Notes under the pieces: generated by a model | What the model was told of the DNA's origin: nothing | The model's database searches: none | The model's input: only the letters and a program-made list of their open reading frames with translations | In this document: positions 52,607 through 61,465 of the stretch, in pieces | Numbering within the stretch: the first letter of the stretch is position 1 | How the letters are laid out: each line of letters opens with the position of its first letter | Assembly: GCF_028748185.1 (NCBI RefSeq) | Contig: NZ_CP118164.1 | Location: forward strand, 4,117,814-4,181,813 | Direction of reading: 5' to 3' | Source of the DNA: Bremerella sp. P1 | GTDB taxonomy: Bacteria > Planctomycetota > Planctomycetia > Pirellulales > Pirellulaceae | DNA length: 64,000 bases | Translations under genes and position numbers: made by a program

Positions 52607-54049
52607 ATGCCTGACTTTCTTCCCTTCCATCGACGCCTCTTCCTCAAGTCCACGGTTGCATCGGCTGCCATTGCGGCAGCGGCGGAAGCCAACGAATCGA
52701 CGAGAGTTATGAACCCGGCATACCAAGCGACCGGAATTCGCATCGGAGAAGTCACACCGACGACTGCGATCGTCTGGACACGCTTAACGAAGAACACAGA
52801 ACGCAACAACGACGGGATTGTGTTCAAGAAGCGAGGCAAGTCCGAAGAAGCCCTCAAGACACCGGTCGAGCAAATCGAAGGGGCATGCCCGGGACAACCA
52901 GGCAAGATTCGACTCGTCTACGAAGACCAAGGCACCACGCTGAAAACCGATTGGGTGAGCGTCGACGAGGAGTCGGACTTCATTCACCAATTTCAATTGA
53001 AAGATTTGAAACCTGGCACCGAGTACCACGTACTATGCGAGACCTCGGTGGAAGGTCAGGAACATGGGGCTCGCGTCGGCACGTTCCGCACGGCACCCAA
53101 GCCAGATGAAATCAAACCGGTTCACTTTTGCGTGATGACCTGCCAGGGTTATCCTGACCGCGACCATCCCGACGGGCACCCGATCTATCCTTCGATGACA
53201 GCGAAGGATCCCGACTTCATTTCGATGACCGGCGATTTGATTTACTACGACAACGATGCCCCCAGCGCGATGTCGGTCGATCTGGCGCATTTACATTGGG
53301 AGCGGATGTTCAGTCTGCCGCGCCTGGTCGATACGCTCAGCAAGACTTCTACCTATTGGTTGAAGGATGATCATGACACGCTCAACAACGATTCCTGGCC
53401 CGGGCGGACATATGGCGAGGTCACGTTTGAAGAGGGGCAGAAGATTTTCCGGCAGCAGGCACCGCTGGGCAGTGATTCGTATCGAACGTTTCGATGGGGC
53501 AAGGATCTGCAAATCTGGCTGACGGACGGCCGCGACTTCCGTTCGCCCAATCGGATGCCGGATGGTCCTGACAAGACGATCTGGGGAACTGAGCAGAAGG
53601 CCTGGTTCAAGCGAACCGTGAAAGAGAGCGACGCGACCTGGAAGATTCTGATCAGTCCCACCCCGATTGTGGGCCCAGACCGCAAGGGAAAGAACGACAA
53701 TCACGCCAATGCGGGCTTCTCCCACGAAGGCAACGAGATTCGGCAGTGGATACACGATAACGTCCCGGATAATTTCTTCGTGATCTGTGGCGATCGTCAC
53801 TGGCAATACCACTCGGTCGATCCGGAAACAGGCGTCAAGGAGTTCAGCGTAGGTGCCGCCAGTAATTCGCATGCCGGCGGAACGCCAGGGCGAAATCCGA
53901 AGATCCATCGCTTTCACAAAGTGCAAGGTGGTTTCCTGAATGTGATCGTCGATGGGGATCAGGACGAATCGGAGATCACGTTCCAACTGTGTGATGTCGA
54001 CGGAAATGTGGCGTTCGAGCAGAAGTTCGAGCGAGCTCGGACGATGTGA
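52607..54049 (+). CDS. PhoD-family alkaline phosphatase-like protein
   Basis: A 480-residue exported phosphoesterase. Residues 9-14 (RRLFLK) plus a hydrophobic stretch form a Tat signal. The PhoD domain is seen as GIRIGEVTPTTAIVWTRL, the metal-binding ISMTGDLIYYDND (Asp, Tyr), YWLKDDHDTLNND and ICGDRHWQYHSVD. It probably hydrolyses phosphodiesters or monoesters in the periplasm with Ca and Fe. The ATG at 52607 is chosen over a TTG at 52571. No pho box was identified in the 210 bases upstream, where I see no other gene. Confidence 0.93.
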   Translation: MPDFLPFHRRLFLKSTVASAAIAAAAEANESTRVMNPAYQATGIRIGEVTPTTAIVWTRLTKNTERNNDGIVFKKRGKSEEALKTPVEQIEGACPGQPGKIRLVYEDQGTTLKTDWVSVDEESDFIHQFQLKDLKPGTEYHVLCETSVEGQEHGARVGTFRTAPKPDEIKPVHFCVMTCQGYPDRDHPDGHPIYPSMTAKDPDFISMTGDLIYYDNDAPSAMSVDLAHLHWERMFSLPRLVDTLSKTSTYWLKDDHDTLNNDSWPGRTYGEVTFEEGQKIFRQQAPLGSDSYRTFRWGKDLQIWLTDGRDFRSPNRMPDGPDKTIWGTEQKAWFKRTVKESDATWKILISPTPIVGPDRKGKNDNHANAGFSHEGNEIRQWIHDNVPDNFFVICGDRHWQYHSVDPETGVKEFSVGAASNSHAGGTPGRNPKIHRFHKVQGGFLNVIVDGDQDESEITFQLCDVDGNVAFEQKFERARTM

Positions 54050-54129
54050 CCGTGACGCGGCGTCTTGGCAATGGTAATTTAAACGCGATGTGAGAGTCTC
54101 TGCTTGGTTGCCTTTTGACGGAACCTTCG

Positions 54130-54489
54130 ATGGAACTATTCGCGGTTGAGATACGGACGGCGCAGTGGCAGCCGATGATCCTGTGGTATACGAGTGCCTT
54201 GAACATGAAGGCCGCTGTACGCAGTGTCGAAGAGGGCTATGCACTCTTGGCCGGGCGAGGCTGGCGACTTTCGCTGCTCGAGTTGCAGGAAGATGAGCCA
54301 AGGGACCATTCGGCTTTCAGCTTGGCCATCGAAGTCGAGAATTTAGCGGCTGCCCGAGAACACATTGAGTCGTACTTGATGGAACCTTCGGCACCGATAG
54401 AGACGAGTGACGAGGGCTTTCTGCAGTGGACCACGACCGACCCCGACGGCAATCGCATCAAACTATTTCAATTTGTGGCCGTCGACTGA
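54130..54489 (+). CDS. VOC-superfamily (glyoxalase-like) protein
   Basis: A 119-residue single vicinal-oxygen-chelate domain. MELFAVEIRTAQWQPMILWY starts the first beta-alpha-beta unit, and FLQWTTTDPDGNRIKLFQF closes the second with the typical DPDGNRIKL. Putative metal ligands cannot be assigned. The ATG at 54130 is used in preference to a TTG at 54115. It follows the PhoD gene by 80 bases and is convergent with the thioredoxin gene. Substrate unknown. Confidence 0.9.
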   Translation: MELFAVEIRTAQWQPMILWYTSALNMKAAVRSVEEGYALLAGRGWRLSLLELQEDEPRDHSAFSLAIEVENLAAAREHIESYLMEPSAPIETSDEGFLQWTTTDPDGNRIKLFQFVAVD

Positions 54490-54499
54490 CAGGCAATGC

Positions 54500-55111
54500 T
54501 TATCGGCGCGATCGCTTGTAGCGAATGTTGCAGCCAATCGCGACCGTCTCTTGAACTTCGGGTTTTTTGCCGGCCAGGGTGGCTTTGATTGCTTGATTGA
54601 CGTAGTTCACCGTCGCTTCCGCGGCGTTGGTATCGTCGTCCATGGCCCCCATGTAGACGACTTTCCGCTCGCCGTCGATCACAAAGAATTCTGGCGTCCG
54701 GGTTGCTCCCCAGGCTTTTCCCAATTCCTGTTTCTCATCCTTCAGATAGGGGAAAGTGAACTTCTCGGTCTGGGCCCGTTCCTTCATGGCTTCGAGGGAA
54801 TCTTCATCGATCAGGTTCGAGTTCACGGCGATCACCGCCACCCGGTCGTCGTTTTCCCACTTTTGGGCAAGCGCTTTAATGCGTTCCTGGTAGTCGACCG
54901 CATAGGGGCAAGTGTTGCAGGTAAACGCAACGATGATCGTTTTCTTGTTTTTCAGTTCTTTCCAGCTATGCGGTTCCCCGTCAGTTCCAGGGAGATTCTC
55001 CCATGGCTGGACCGTATCACCGATGTCCAGAACCGGGTTGTACTCTCCAGCATGGATGGCGGTCAGTGGCAAAACGACCGCAAAAATCAGGGCAAAAACA
55101 CGTGACATCAT
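54500..55111 (-). CDS. Exported thioredoxin-family (redoxin) protein
   Basis: A 203-residue periplasmic redox protein. After a signal peptide (VVLPLTAIHAGEY) comes a redoxin domain with TIIVAFTCNTCPYAVDYQER, whose CNTC is the redox motif, and GATRTPEFFVIDGERKVVYMG with the cis-Pro. AhpC/TlpA-like proteins with CxxCPY are common in planctomycetes. The C-terminus carries a further Cys (AIGCNIRY). Probably a thiol-disulfide reductase or peroxidase-like partner; partner unknown. Confidence 0.9.
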   Translation of the reverse strand: MMSRVFALIFAVVLPLTAIHAGEYNPVLDIGDTVQPWENLPGTDGEPHSWKELKNKKTIIVAFTCNTCPYAVDYQERIKALAQKWENDDRVAVIAVNSNLIDEDSLEAMKERAQTEKFTFPYLKDEKQELGKAWGATRTPEFFVIDGERKVVYMGAMDDDTNAAEATVNYVNQAIKATLAGKKPEVQETVAIGCNIRYKRSRR

Positions 55112-55323
55112 TGGTCTCTTGGTTAGTCCGTAGTCGATAGGTAAAGCATGGTTGCTAACTGGCTATTGCTAACTTTCAGCATAGGCGACATTGTCGGCAG
55201 AAGCAAAATGATGCACCATAGGGCGAACGAAATCACTCAGGGGAAATTGTGACCAGTTGGGGCAGGTCAACAGTGGACGGCCGCGCAAATTATCTCAGGC
55301 GCGAGTCCCGAGTCCATTGAGAT

Positions 55324-56910
55324 ATGCCTCCAATCAGGGAGGAATCGGGCAACGTGGTGCAGCTTATTGGAAGTATTCTCAGCAGCATCGGTCTGTTCTT
55401 TCTTCATCTATTTGATACCGAAGGATTTCCCGCACGATGGTATTGCGGGTCGGTCTGGCAGGAAGAGCCTGGCGTTGGCTGGCTGCACATCGTTTCGGAC
55501 CTGGCTATTTTTGGTGCCTATCTGACCATTCCCGTTGTCCTGGCTTACTTTCTGTTTCGGCGACGTGACTTGCCATTTCCAACGCTGATCAGTCTGTTTG
55601 CCCTGTTTATTGTTTCTTGTGGATTTGGGCACTGCATCGAAGCGATCATCTTCTGGGAGCCTGTCTATCGCTTTTCTGGGCTCATTAAAGCGGTAACGGC
55701 AATCGTGTCCTGGGTGACCGTGGTGGCGTTGATTCCCATTATTCCGCGGGTTCTCAATCTGCCAAGCTTGGAAAAGGTCAATGTCCAACTGGAAGAAGAG
55801 ATCACCGAACGCCGACGAGCAGAAGCCCTGTTTCGGACAATTTTCTCTGGAGTTCCCAACGGAATCATCATGGTCGATTCATCTGGCAAACTGAAAATGG
55901 TGAACCAGCGCGTCGCCCAAATGTTTGGTTACACGGAAGAAGAGTTGATTGGCCAGTCAGTCGAGATGCTCATTCCCGCGGACACCCAGGTTCGTCATCG
56001 AGAACTACGGGATTCATTTTTCTCGGCCCCGCGTGTGCGAATGATGGGGGAAGGGCGTGATCTGCACGGTGTGCGAAAGAATCGGACTGAACTGCCTGTC
56101 GAGATTGGCTTGAATCCGATTGAAATCGGCAAAGAACACTTTGTCATTGCTTCGATTGTCGACATCTCGGAACGTAAACGGTCCGAGCAATCGGTGGCAG
56201 AGTATACCCGTCAACTCGAGAAGTCGAACGAAGAGCTCGAAGAGTTTGCCTATGTCGCGTCGCACGACTTGCGTTCGCCACTGCAGGCAGTGAAGAACCT
56301 GGCCAATTGGATTCGCGACGATAACGCAGAGACGTTGTCGGAAGAGTCTGTCAGACACATCGAATTGATGCATCAGCGTATCCAGCGGATGGAGCGTTTG
56401 CTGGATGATCTACTACAGTACTCGAGAGTCGGACGCACGGAGCAGGCCATATCTGAAGTCGACGTCACTGAGATGCTTGACTCAATCATTGACAGCCTGC
56501 CGCGTCCCGAAGCCATGCAGGTTCAGGTCGATCCAGATATGCCGGTCATCCGTACTCTGACGGCCCCGCTGGACTTGACCTTCCGGAATCTCATTCAGAA
56601 TGCCATTAAGCACCACGATCGTGAAGACGGTAATATTGTCGTGTCCTACCGCGATCAGGGGGATTTTATCCAGTTTTCCGTCCAGGATGACGGTCCTGGA
56701 ATCTCACCGGAATTTCACCAACGTATATTTCGGATGTTTGAGACTCTCCGTCCCCGCGATGACGTTGAAGGCAGCGGCATGGGTTTATCGCTCGTCCAAA
56801 AGACCGTAGAGACGATCGGTGGAAGCATTTCGCTTGAGTCGCAACCAGGCCAGGGATCGACTTTTTCGTTTACTTGGCCGAAGAATGCTCCGCTAGGAGA
56901 TCAAGAATGA
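55324..56910 (+). CDS. Ethylene-receptor-like membrane histidine kinase with PAS domain
   Basis: A 528-residue sensor kinase. Residues about 50-145 form three membrane helices. They contain HIVSDLAIFGAYLTIP and FIVSCGFGHCIEA, whose D59, Y66, I69, P70, I96, C99 and H103 align by spacing with ETR1 residues D25, Y32, I35, P36, I62, C65 and H69. A PAS domain (about 166-285) follows, then HisKA with H314 in YVASHDLRSPLQ and a HATPase with RNLIQNAIKHH, DDGPGI and GSGMGLSL. The start is uncertain: ATG 55324 has no ribosome binding site, while GTG 55354 follows a GGGAGGA. It overlaps the downstream receiver gene (ATGA). I infer ligand-controlled autophosphorylation, possibly copper/ethylene-linked. 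Confidence 0.9.
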   Translation: MPPIREESGNVVQLIGSILSSIGLFFLHLFDTEGFPARWYCGSVWQEEPGVGWLHIVSDLAIFGAYLTIPVVLAYFLFRRRDLPFPTLISLFALFIVSCGFGHCIEAIIFWEPVYRFSGLIKAVTAIVSWVTVVALIPIIPRVLNLPSLEKVNVQLEEEITERRRAEALFRTIFSGVPNGIIMVDSSGKLKMVNQRVAQMFGYTEEELIGQSVEMLIPADTQVRHRELRDSFFSAPRVRMMGEGRDLHGVRKNRTELPVEIGLNPIEIGKEHFVIASIVDISERKRSEQSVAEYTRQLEKSNEELEEFAYVASHDLRSPLQAVKNLANWIRDDNAETLSEESVRHIELMHQRIQRMERLLDDLLQYSRVGRTEQAISEVDVTEMLDSIIDSLPRPEAMQVQVDPDMPVIRTLTAPLDLTFRNLIQNAIKHHDREDGNIVVSYRDQGDFIQFSVQDDGPGISPEFHQRIFRMFETLRPRDDVEGSGMGLSLVQKTVETIGGSISLESQPGQGSTFSFTWPKNAPLGDQE

Positions 56911-57338
56911 TCGCACAGAATATTCGAATACTACTGGTAGAGGACGACGACATCGACGCAGAGGCCGTCAAGCGTGGATTCGCCAAAGCAGGGGTGCAAT
57001 GTCCCTTATATCGCGCAACCAATGGTGTCGAGGCGCTCGAGATGCTGCGGGACAAAAAGGGCTATTTCCAAGACGTGCCGTATATCGTGCTGCTTGATTT
57101 GAAATTACCCAAAATGAATGGACGTGAATTCCTCGAGGAAATTCGCAACGATGCTAAGCTACGCAAGAGTGTCGTATTTGTCTTGACAACATCGAACGCT
57201 GAAACGGATAAACTAGCTGCATATTCGCAATGTGTTGCTGGCTACATTACCAAAGCGAACGCCGGTGTTGAGTTTTGTGATCTGGTGCAAATGCTTGGTC
57301 ACTATTCGCAAATCAATGAATTTCCGGTTTGTATCTAG
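56907..57338 (+). CDS. Rcp1-like single-domain response regulator
   Basis: A 143-residue receiver with ILLVEDDDIDAEAVKRGF, phospho-acceptor in LLDLKLPKMNGREFL, the switch threonine in VLTTSNAETD and the conserved Lys in GYITKA. The inserted loop and ending resemble Rcp1-type receivers that partner phytochrome-like kinases. The start at 56907 overlaps the kinase stop (ATGA), so it is surely its cognate partner. It lacks an output domain; it probably relays phosphate to another protein. Confidence 0.93.
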   Translation: MIAQNIRILLVEDDDIDAEAVKRGFAKAGVQCPLYRATNGVEALEMLRDKKGYFQDVPYIVLLDLKLPKMNGREFLEEIRNDAKLRKSVVFVLTTSNAETDKLAAYSQCVAGYITKANAGVEFCDLVQMLGHYSQINEFPVCI

Positions 57339-57350
57339 AAGCGATTGGCG

Positions 57351-58388
57351 ATGAACATTCCCGTAGAAATACCGAAGATACTGCTCATCGAAGATGATTC
57401 GGTGTTTCGAATGCTCATTAAGCGACTTGTGAGCAACGACTTCCATATCGATGAGGCTTCCAGTATCGAGGCCGGGCGAAACCTGATTTCCACCGGCCGA
57501 TACCAGTGCGTCTTGCTCGATTATCGCCTGCCGGATGGGACTGGTTTTCAATTGCTGCCCGATGCGGTTGCGCGAGAACTACCCGTGGTGATGATGACCG
57601 CCATGGGGCATGAGCAACTGGCCATCGATGCGCTCAAACAAGGATGTCAGGATTACCTGGTCAAAGATGATTTGAACCGGGCAACGCTTTGCCGCAGTTT
57701 GGCCAACGCCATGCGGCAGGTTCAAGCCGATCGACAAACGATGCGACATCGTTTGACATTGCAGCGGGTCATTCAAGTCGCCGCTACGAAGTGTCGTCAG
57801 ACAACCTCGGCGATGCGACAGTCGTGCGACGACAGTTCTGATCGAAGTAAGGCCAGAGACCTCTACCTAGATCAACTTGACCACTTGATGGACGATCTGA
57901 CGGCTTATTCGCGACTATCGTCGCCGACCTGGGAAGTTCAGCCAGTTCAGCTGCCCAAGGTTCTTGAAGAGGTCCTTGGTGAGTTGAAGAATCGCACAGT
58001 CGGCTTGGCGATTGAGGTCTCCGATCAGACGGTAGCCACACTGAAGTCCGATCGGGATGCGGTTCAGTCCATTTGCCGAGGACTGCTTGATTGCCTGATT
58101 GAAGATGGTACCGATCAGGCCACGTTTGTATTTAGCTCGGAGCGGGATCAAGGGCATATCCGGGTCAACTTCGTCCCAAAAACTCAGAGCCTCGAGGCGC
58201 TTCAGGCTCAGCTGACGTCCGAAACCGTTTTGACGACGGAAGATTTCGTTGCCACAGGAATCGAGATTATTCGGCTTCTCGTCGAAGAGCTAAAGGGTAC
58301 GATTTGGGCAGAGCTTCAAGAAGATGAAGTTCAGATCCGTGTGGATTTGCCCAACGGCAACCATCTCGACGGAGTGTCAGCCAAGTAG
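57351..58388 (+). CDS. Receiver domain fused to a degenerate histidine-kinase-like module
   Basis: A 345-residue protein. Residues 1-125 are a receiver with LLIEDDSVFRMLIK, phospho-Asp in LLDYRLPDGTG, MMTAMG and DYLVKDD. The rest follows HisKA-HATPase layout (LYLDQLDHLMDDLTAYSRL, then VLEEVLGELKNR) but the phospho-His, the N-box Asn (ICRGLLDCLIEDG) and both glycine boxes are missing. It is 12 bases after the Rcp1-like gene, with start ATG 57351. It probably acts as a phosphorylation-dependent adaptor in the ethylene-receptor-like pathway. Output is unknown. Confidence 0.85.
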   Translation: MNIPVEIPKILLIEDDSVFRMLIKRLVSNDFHIDEASSIEAGRNLISTGRYQCVLLDYRLPDGTGFQLLPDAVARELPVVMMTAMGHEQLAIDALKQGCQDYLVKDDLNRATLCRSLANAMRQVQADRQTMRHRLTLQRVIQVAATKCRQTTSAMRQSCDDSSDRSKARDLYLDQLDHLMDDLTAYSRLSSPTWEVQPVQLPKVLEEVLGELKNRTVGLAIEVSDQTVATLKSDRDAVQSICRGLLDCLIEDGTDQATFVFSSERDQGHIRVNFVPKTQSLEALQAQLTSETVLTTEDFVATGIEIIRLLVEELKGTIWAELQEDEVQIRVDLPNGNHLDGVSAK

Positions 58389-58649
58389 ATTCAGCTCCGT
58401 CCCACATTGCCCCTCAGACTCTTTCTCTCAAGGAGTCTTACTCAATGTCGACCTGCATGAAGCTTCCTGGTTGCCTCGTTCTTCTCGGAGGTTTTTGCTC
58501 AGCCAACTGCAGCAACTCATTTTCCAAAAGAATAAGATGGCCCAGCAGCATTTGGCCGAAGCCCGTCGTCTTCGCAACAGCTTAACCGCGGCGGTAATTG
58601 ATCAGGCTCTCGCCGCGTAGTTACTGAAACGGTGTGTGCCTGGGTGGTA

Positions 58650-59357
58650 TTAGTTCTCAGGCTTGGCTTCCGCCTTTTCAAAGAACATCATGTGTTGCCA
58701 GGGGAGGCCATCAAACTGCCTGGCGAGCTGGAAGCCATTCGCTTCGTACTCGAGCAGCATCTGCTTCTTGCTCATCTTGTGCAGGAGCTTGATCGGGACA
58801 TTGGGGTCTTCCATCCGAAATTCCAACAGCGCGATCTTGCCGTCAGGCTTGAGCGACTTCCGCATCGCGGCCAACATCTCGACCGGGTGAGAGAACTCGT
58901 GATAGACGTCGACACAGAGGATCAGATCGATCTTCCCTTCCGGTAGTTTCGGATTGTCGATATCACCGAGAACCAGCTCGATGTTTTCGATCCCTTTTTC
59001 TTCGGCCCGAGCTTTCAGCAGTCGCAGCATCTCTGGCTGGATATCAACGGCCAGAATCTTACCGTCTTTGCCGACCATTTCGGCCAATTTCAGGCTGTAA
59101 AAACCATTGCCGCATCCCATGTCGCAGATGGTCATGCCTGGCTTGACGCCAAGGTTTTCCAGCATCTTCTGGCAGTCTTCTTCCCGTTGGCGGCTTTCGC
59201 GGATCAACCAAGGGGCACCGTTGTAGTGCATGGTCTGGGCGATTTCGCGTCCCTTGTAGACGGGACGACCAGCGACGGTAGTCACGTCTTCCTGGGCGGA
59301 AGCAAACTGCGTAGCGATAAAGACGAGAGCGAGCGAGAAAGCAGCGGTGCGAAGCAT
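58650..59357 (-). CDS. Class I methyltransferase-like protein with signal peptide
   Basis: A 235-residue protein with a Rossmann methyltransferase core: ICDMGCGNGFYSLKLAEM (SAM-binding motif I), LAVDIQPEML (motif II) and DLILCVDVYHEFSHP. Its first 22 residues (TAAFSLALVFIATQFASAQ) look like a cleavable Sec signal, surprising because SAM is cytosolic. AGGAACCT precedes the ATG at 59357; the in-frame extension to 59435 overlaps lpxI and is not needed. It is the last gene of the rseP-lpxD-lpxI operon, 31 bases after lpxI. Substrate unknown. Confidence 0.88.
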   Translation of the reverse strand: MLRTAAFSLALVFIATQFASAQEDVTTVAGRPVYKGREIAQTMHYNGAPWLIRESRQREEDCQKMLENLGVKPGMTICDMGCGNGFYSLKLAEMVGKDGKILAVDIQPEMLRLLKARAEEKGIENIELVLGDIDNPKLPEGKIDLILCVDVYHEFSHPVEMLAAMRKSLKPDGKIALLEFRMEDPNVPIKLLHKMSKKQMLLEYEANGFQLARQFDGLPWQHMMFFEKAEAKPEN

Positions 59358-59388
59358 AGGTTCCTGGCAGGGCGGCCAGGCAAAGTAC

Positions 59389-60282
59389 CTAGGCCGCTTC
59401 CGAAGAGGGAGCAAATTCGGTGAGGCGATCCTCACTTACAGCGAGAATCGACAAACGATGGTTCTTTGCAAATTCTAACACGGCCGGTTCGTCGAGGAGA
59501 ATTGTTTTTTCTGCCTCGAGTACCAACGTACTGGCACCGGCATCCACCATCGTCTGCAGAGTACCTACACCAATCGTGGGGACATCGAAACGCATGTCTT
59601 GCTGCGGCTTGGCAACTTTCACCACGGTAAAGCCGCCAGCCTTGCAGAGACTGCCTGCCCGCTGAATGCACGCATCGGTACCTTCAATGGCTTCCAGGGC
59701 CAACACGGCCTGGTTCTTGACGGCTACGCTTTGGCCGACATCCAGACGACCGAGTTCCTTCGCCATTTCCCAACCAAACTGAATGTCCCGCAGCAGTTTT
59801 CCACTTGGCTGAGGACCAGCGATAATGCCAAAATTCACGAGCAACTCCGGAGCATAATCGGTCGCAGGTAAGAAAGTAATTCCGTTGTTTGCGAATGCGT
59901 TGACGATTGCCAGCAGCAAGGTGTCGTCCTTGCGATCCTTGGTACCCCATAGGATCTGCGGAGCGAACGTCTTCAGGCAGAACCAGTCGGGACGGTGTTT
60001 CCACAACACACCGCGATCAAACAAGCGAATCTTGTGGATCTTCCCCGCCATGGTGGCTTCGGTCGCGTTGTGCTTCTGATAGTGACGCTTCACTTTGCCG
60101 AGTTGACCGAGCCCGACCCAAACGGTCGCATCGCAAAGTTCTTCCAAGATGGGATCGGCGTGATCCTTAACCGCCGCGCACACGACACCGCGGCCGGAAC
60201 GCTTGATGGCTTGGGCCACCACAATCGGAAGGTTTCCCCAGCCGGCGAGCAGGCCAACCGGAGACAGGTTCGAGGCATTCAT
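59389..60282 (-). CDS. lpxI: UDP-2,3-diacylglucosamine diphosphatase LpxI
   Basis: A 297-residue LpxI (DUF1009) enzyme that hydrolyses UDP-2,3-diacylglucosamine to lipid X in lipid A synthesis. Family blocks are GLLAGWGNLPIVVAQAI, ATMAGKIHKIRLF, KDDTLLLAIVNAF and DMRFDVPTIGVGTLQTM. LpxI replaces LpxH in many alpha-proteobacteria and others. It lies 10 bases after lpxD, so the two pathway steps are co-transcribed. Confidence 0.93.
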   Translation of the reverse strand: MNASNLSPVGLLAGWGNLPIVVAQAIKRSGRGVVCAAVKDHADPILEELCDATVWVGLGQLGKVKRHYQKHNATEATMAGKIHKIRLFDRGVLWKHRPDWFCLKTFAPQILWGTKDRKDDTLLLAIVNAFANNGITFLPATDYAPELLVNFGIIAGPQPSGKLLRDIQFGWEMAKELGRLDVGQSVAVKNQAVLALEAIEGTDACIQRAGSLCKAGGFTVVKVAKPQQDMRFDVPTIGVGTLQTMVDAGASTLVLEAEKTILLDEPAVLEFAKNHRLSILAVSEDRLTEFAPSSEAA

Positions 60283-60292
60283 GACGCGAGAT

Positions 60293-61360
60293 TTACGAAG
60301 CCTTGCGAATGACCGGCTCGGTCACGGCTTCGGCTTCCTTTTCCAGTTGTTCAATTCGTTTGGCCAGTTGTTTGATCGTCTTCCGCATCTCAGGCAACTT
60401 CTTCATTGCCATGTGTTCGCTCAGGACGACTTTGGCCGGACCAGCCGGAACACCCAGAGATTGCTGGCCAGCGGGGATATCGGAACTAACACCCGCTTTG
60501 GCACCAAGCTGAGCTCCTGTGCCTATATGGACGTGATCTCGAACGCCGACTTGCCCTGCCATCACCACGTAGTCACCGGTGGTTGTGCTGCCGGCGATGC
60601 CCACCTGCGAGCACAGAAGATTGTGTTTGCCGATACGGCAGTTGTGGCCGATCTGAACGCTGTTGTCGATCTTGGTTCCTTGGCCAATGACTGTGGCGCC
60701 GTAGGTGCCTCGGTCGATTGTTGTGCAGGCCCCAAGTTCCACGTCGCTTTCGAGCACCACGTTGCCAAGCTGAGCGGAAAGGATGTGCTTACCGCTGGAA
60801 GAGTCGTAACCAAAGCCGTACGCCCCGACTACTGCGTTAGCGTGGACGATGCAGCGATCACCAATCTCGGTTCGATCGTACAGCACCACGCCGGGGAAGA
60901 TGACCACGTCGTCCCCAATCCGGCTGCCGGCCTGGATGGTGACGCCGCTATGAATGACTGTGTTCTTGCCGATTACCACGCCATCACAGATGACGGCGCC
61001 AGCCCCGATGGTTGCGGTGGGGTCGACGACTGCCGCCAGGGACACGACTGCCGAGCGATGGATTCCGACCGACGCGTCCTGTTCCCATGGCTGAAAGAAG
61101 CGGATCGTCTTGCCGAACGCTTCGTGAACGTTTGCGACGACGATGCCATCGATGTTCAGTTTGTCCGATTCCTCGCGAACTAGCACTGCGGATGCCTGGC
61201 AGTCTTCCATCAGAAGCGCTGCTTGGTCTGGTTTATCCATCAGCGTAATTTCGCCGGCAACCGCGTCGCGGATGATATTGGCCCCGGTGATGACGCGATT
61301 CGGATCGCCAAATACCTTGCCATCTACGAGTTCGGCCAGTTGTGCCAGCGTGGTGCCCAT
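60293..61360 (-). CDS. lpxD: UDP-3-O-acylglucosamine N-acyltransferase LpxD
   Basis: A 355-residue hexapeptide-repeat acyltransferase that adds the N-linked acyl chain in lipid A synthesis. The N-terminal LpxD domain (about 1-100) precedes a left-handed beta-helix of isoleucine-rich hexads (AVVDPTATIGAGAVICDG, CTTIDRGTYGATVIG). IDNSVQIGHNCRIG includes the catalytic histidine. A C-terminal coiled helix (KTIKQLAKRIEQLEKE) is typical. The ATG at 61360 is chosen; upstream in-frame residues from 61441 do not match the family. Confidence 0.95.
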   Translation of the reverse strand: MGTTLAQLAELVDGKVFGDPNRVITGANIIRDAVAGEITLMDKPDQAALLMEDCQASAVLVREESDKLNIDGIVVANVHEAFGKTIRFFQPWEQDASVGIHRSAVVSLAAVVDPTATIGAGAVICDGVVIGKNTVIHSGVTIQAGSRIGDDVVIFPGVVLYDRTEIGDRCIVHANAVVGAYGFGYDSSSGKHILSAQLGNVVLESDVELGACTTIDRGTYGATVIGQGTKIDNSVQIGHNCRIGKHNLLCSQVGIAGSTTTGDYVVMAGQVGVRDHVHIGTGAQLGAKAGVSSDIPAGQQSLGVPAGPAKVVLSEHMAMKKLPEMRKTIKQLAKRIEQLEKEAEAVTEPVIRKAS

Positions 61361-61465
61361 GAAGGAATCCTTTCCAATGCGGGTCGGGTCGACAGAGATC
61401 GCACTAATGTAGCCGGTTTCCCCCAAACGAACCAACAGCAATTGTTGTCCACACTTAGCATCATG

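Noticed and set aside
58445-58620. Small open frames in the gap after the receiver/pseudo-kinase gene
   Set aside because: One frame could encode a helical AARRLRNSLT-like peptide and another a 46-residue peptide with a Cys-bearing hydrophobic start, but neither has a convincing ribosome binding site or length. A gene remnant is possible but unsupported.
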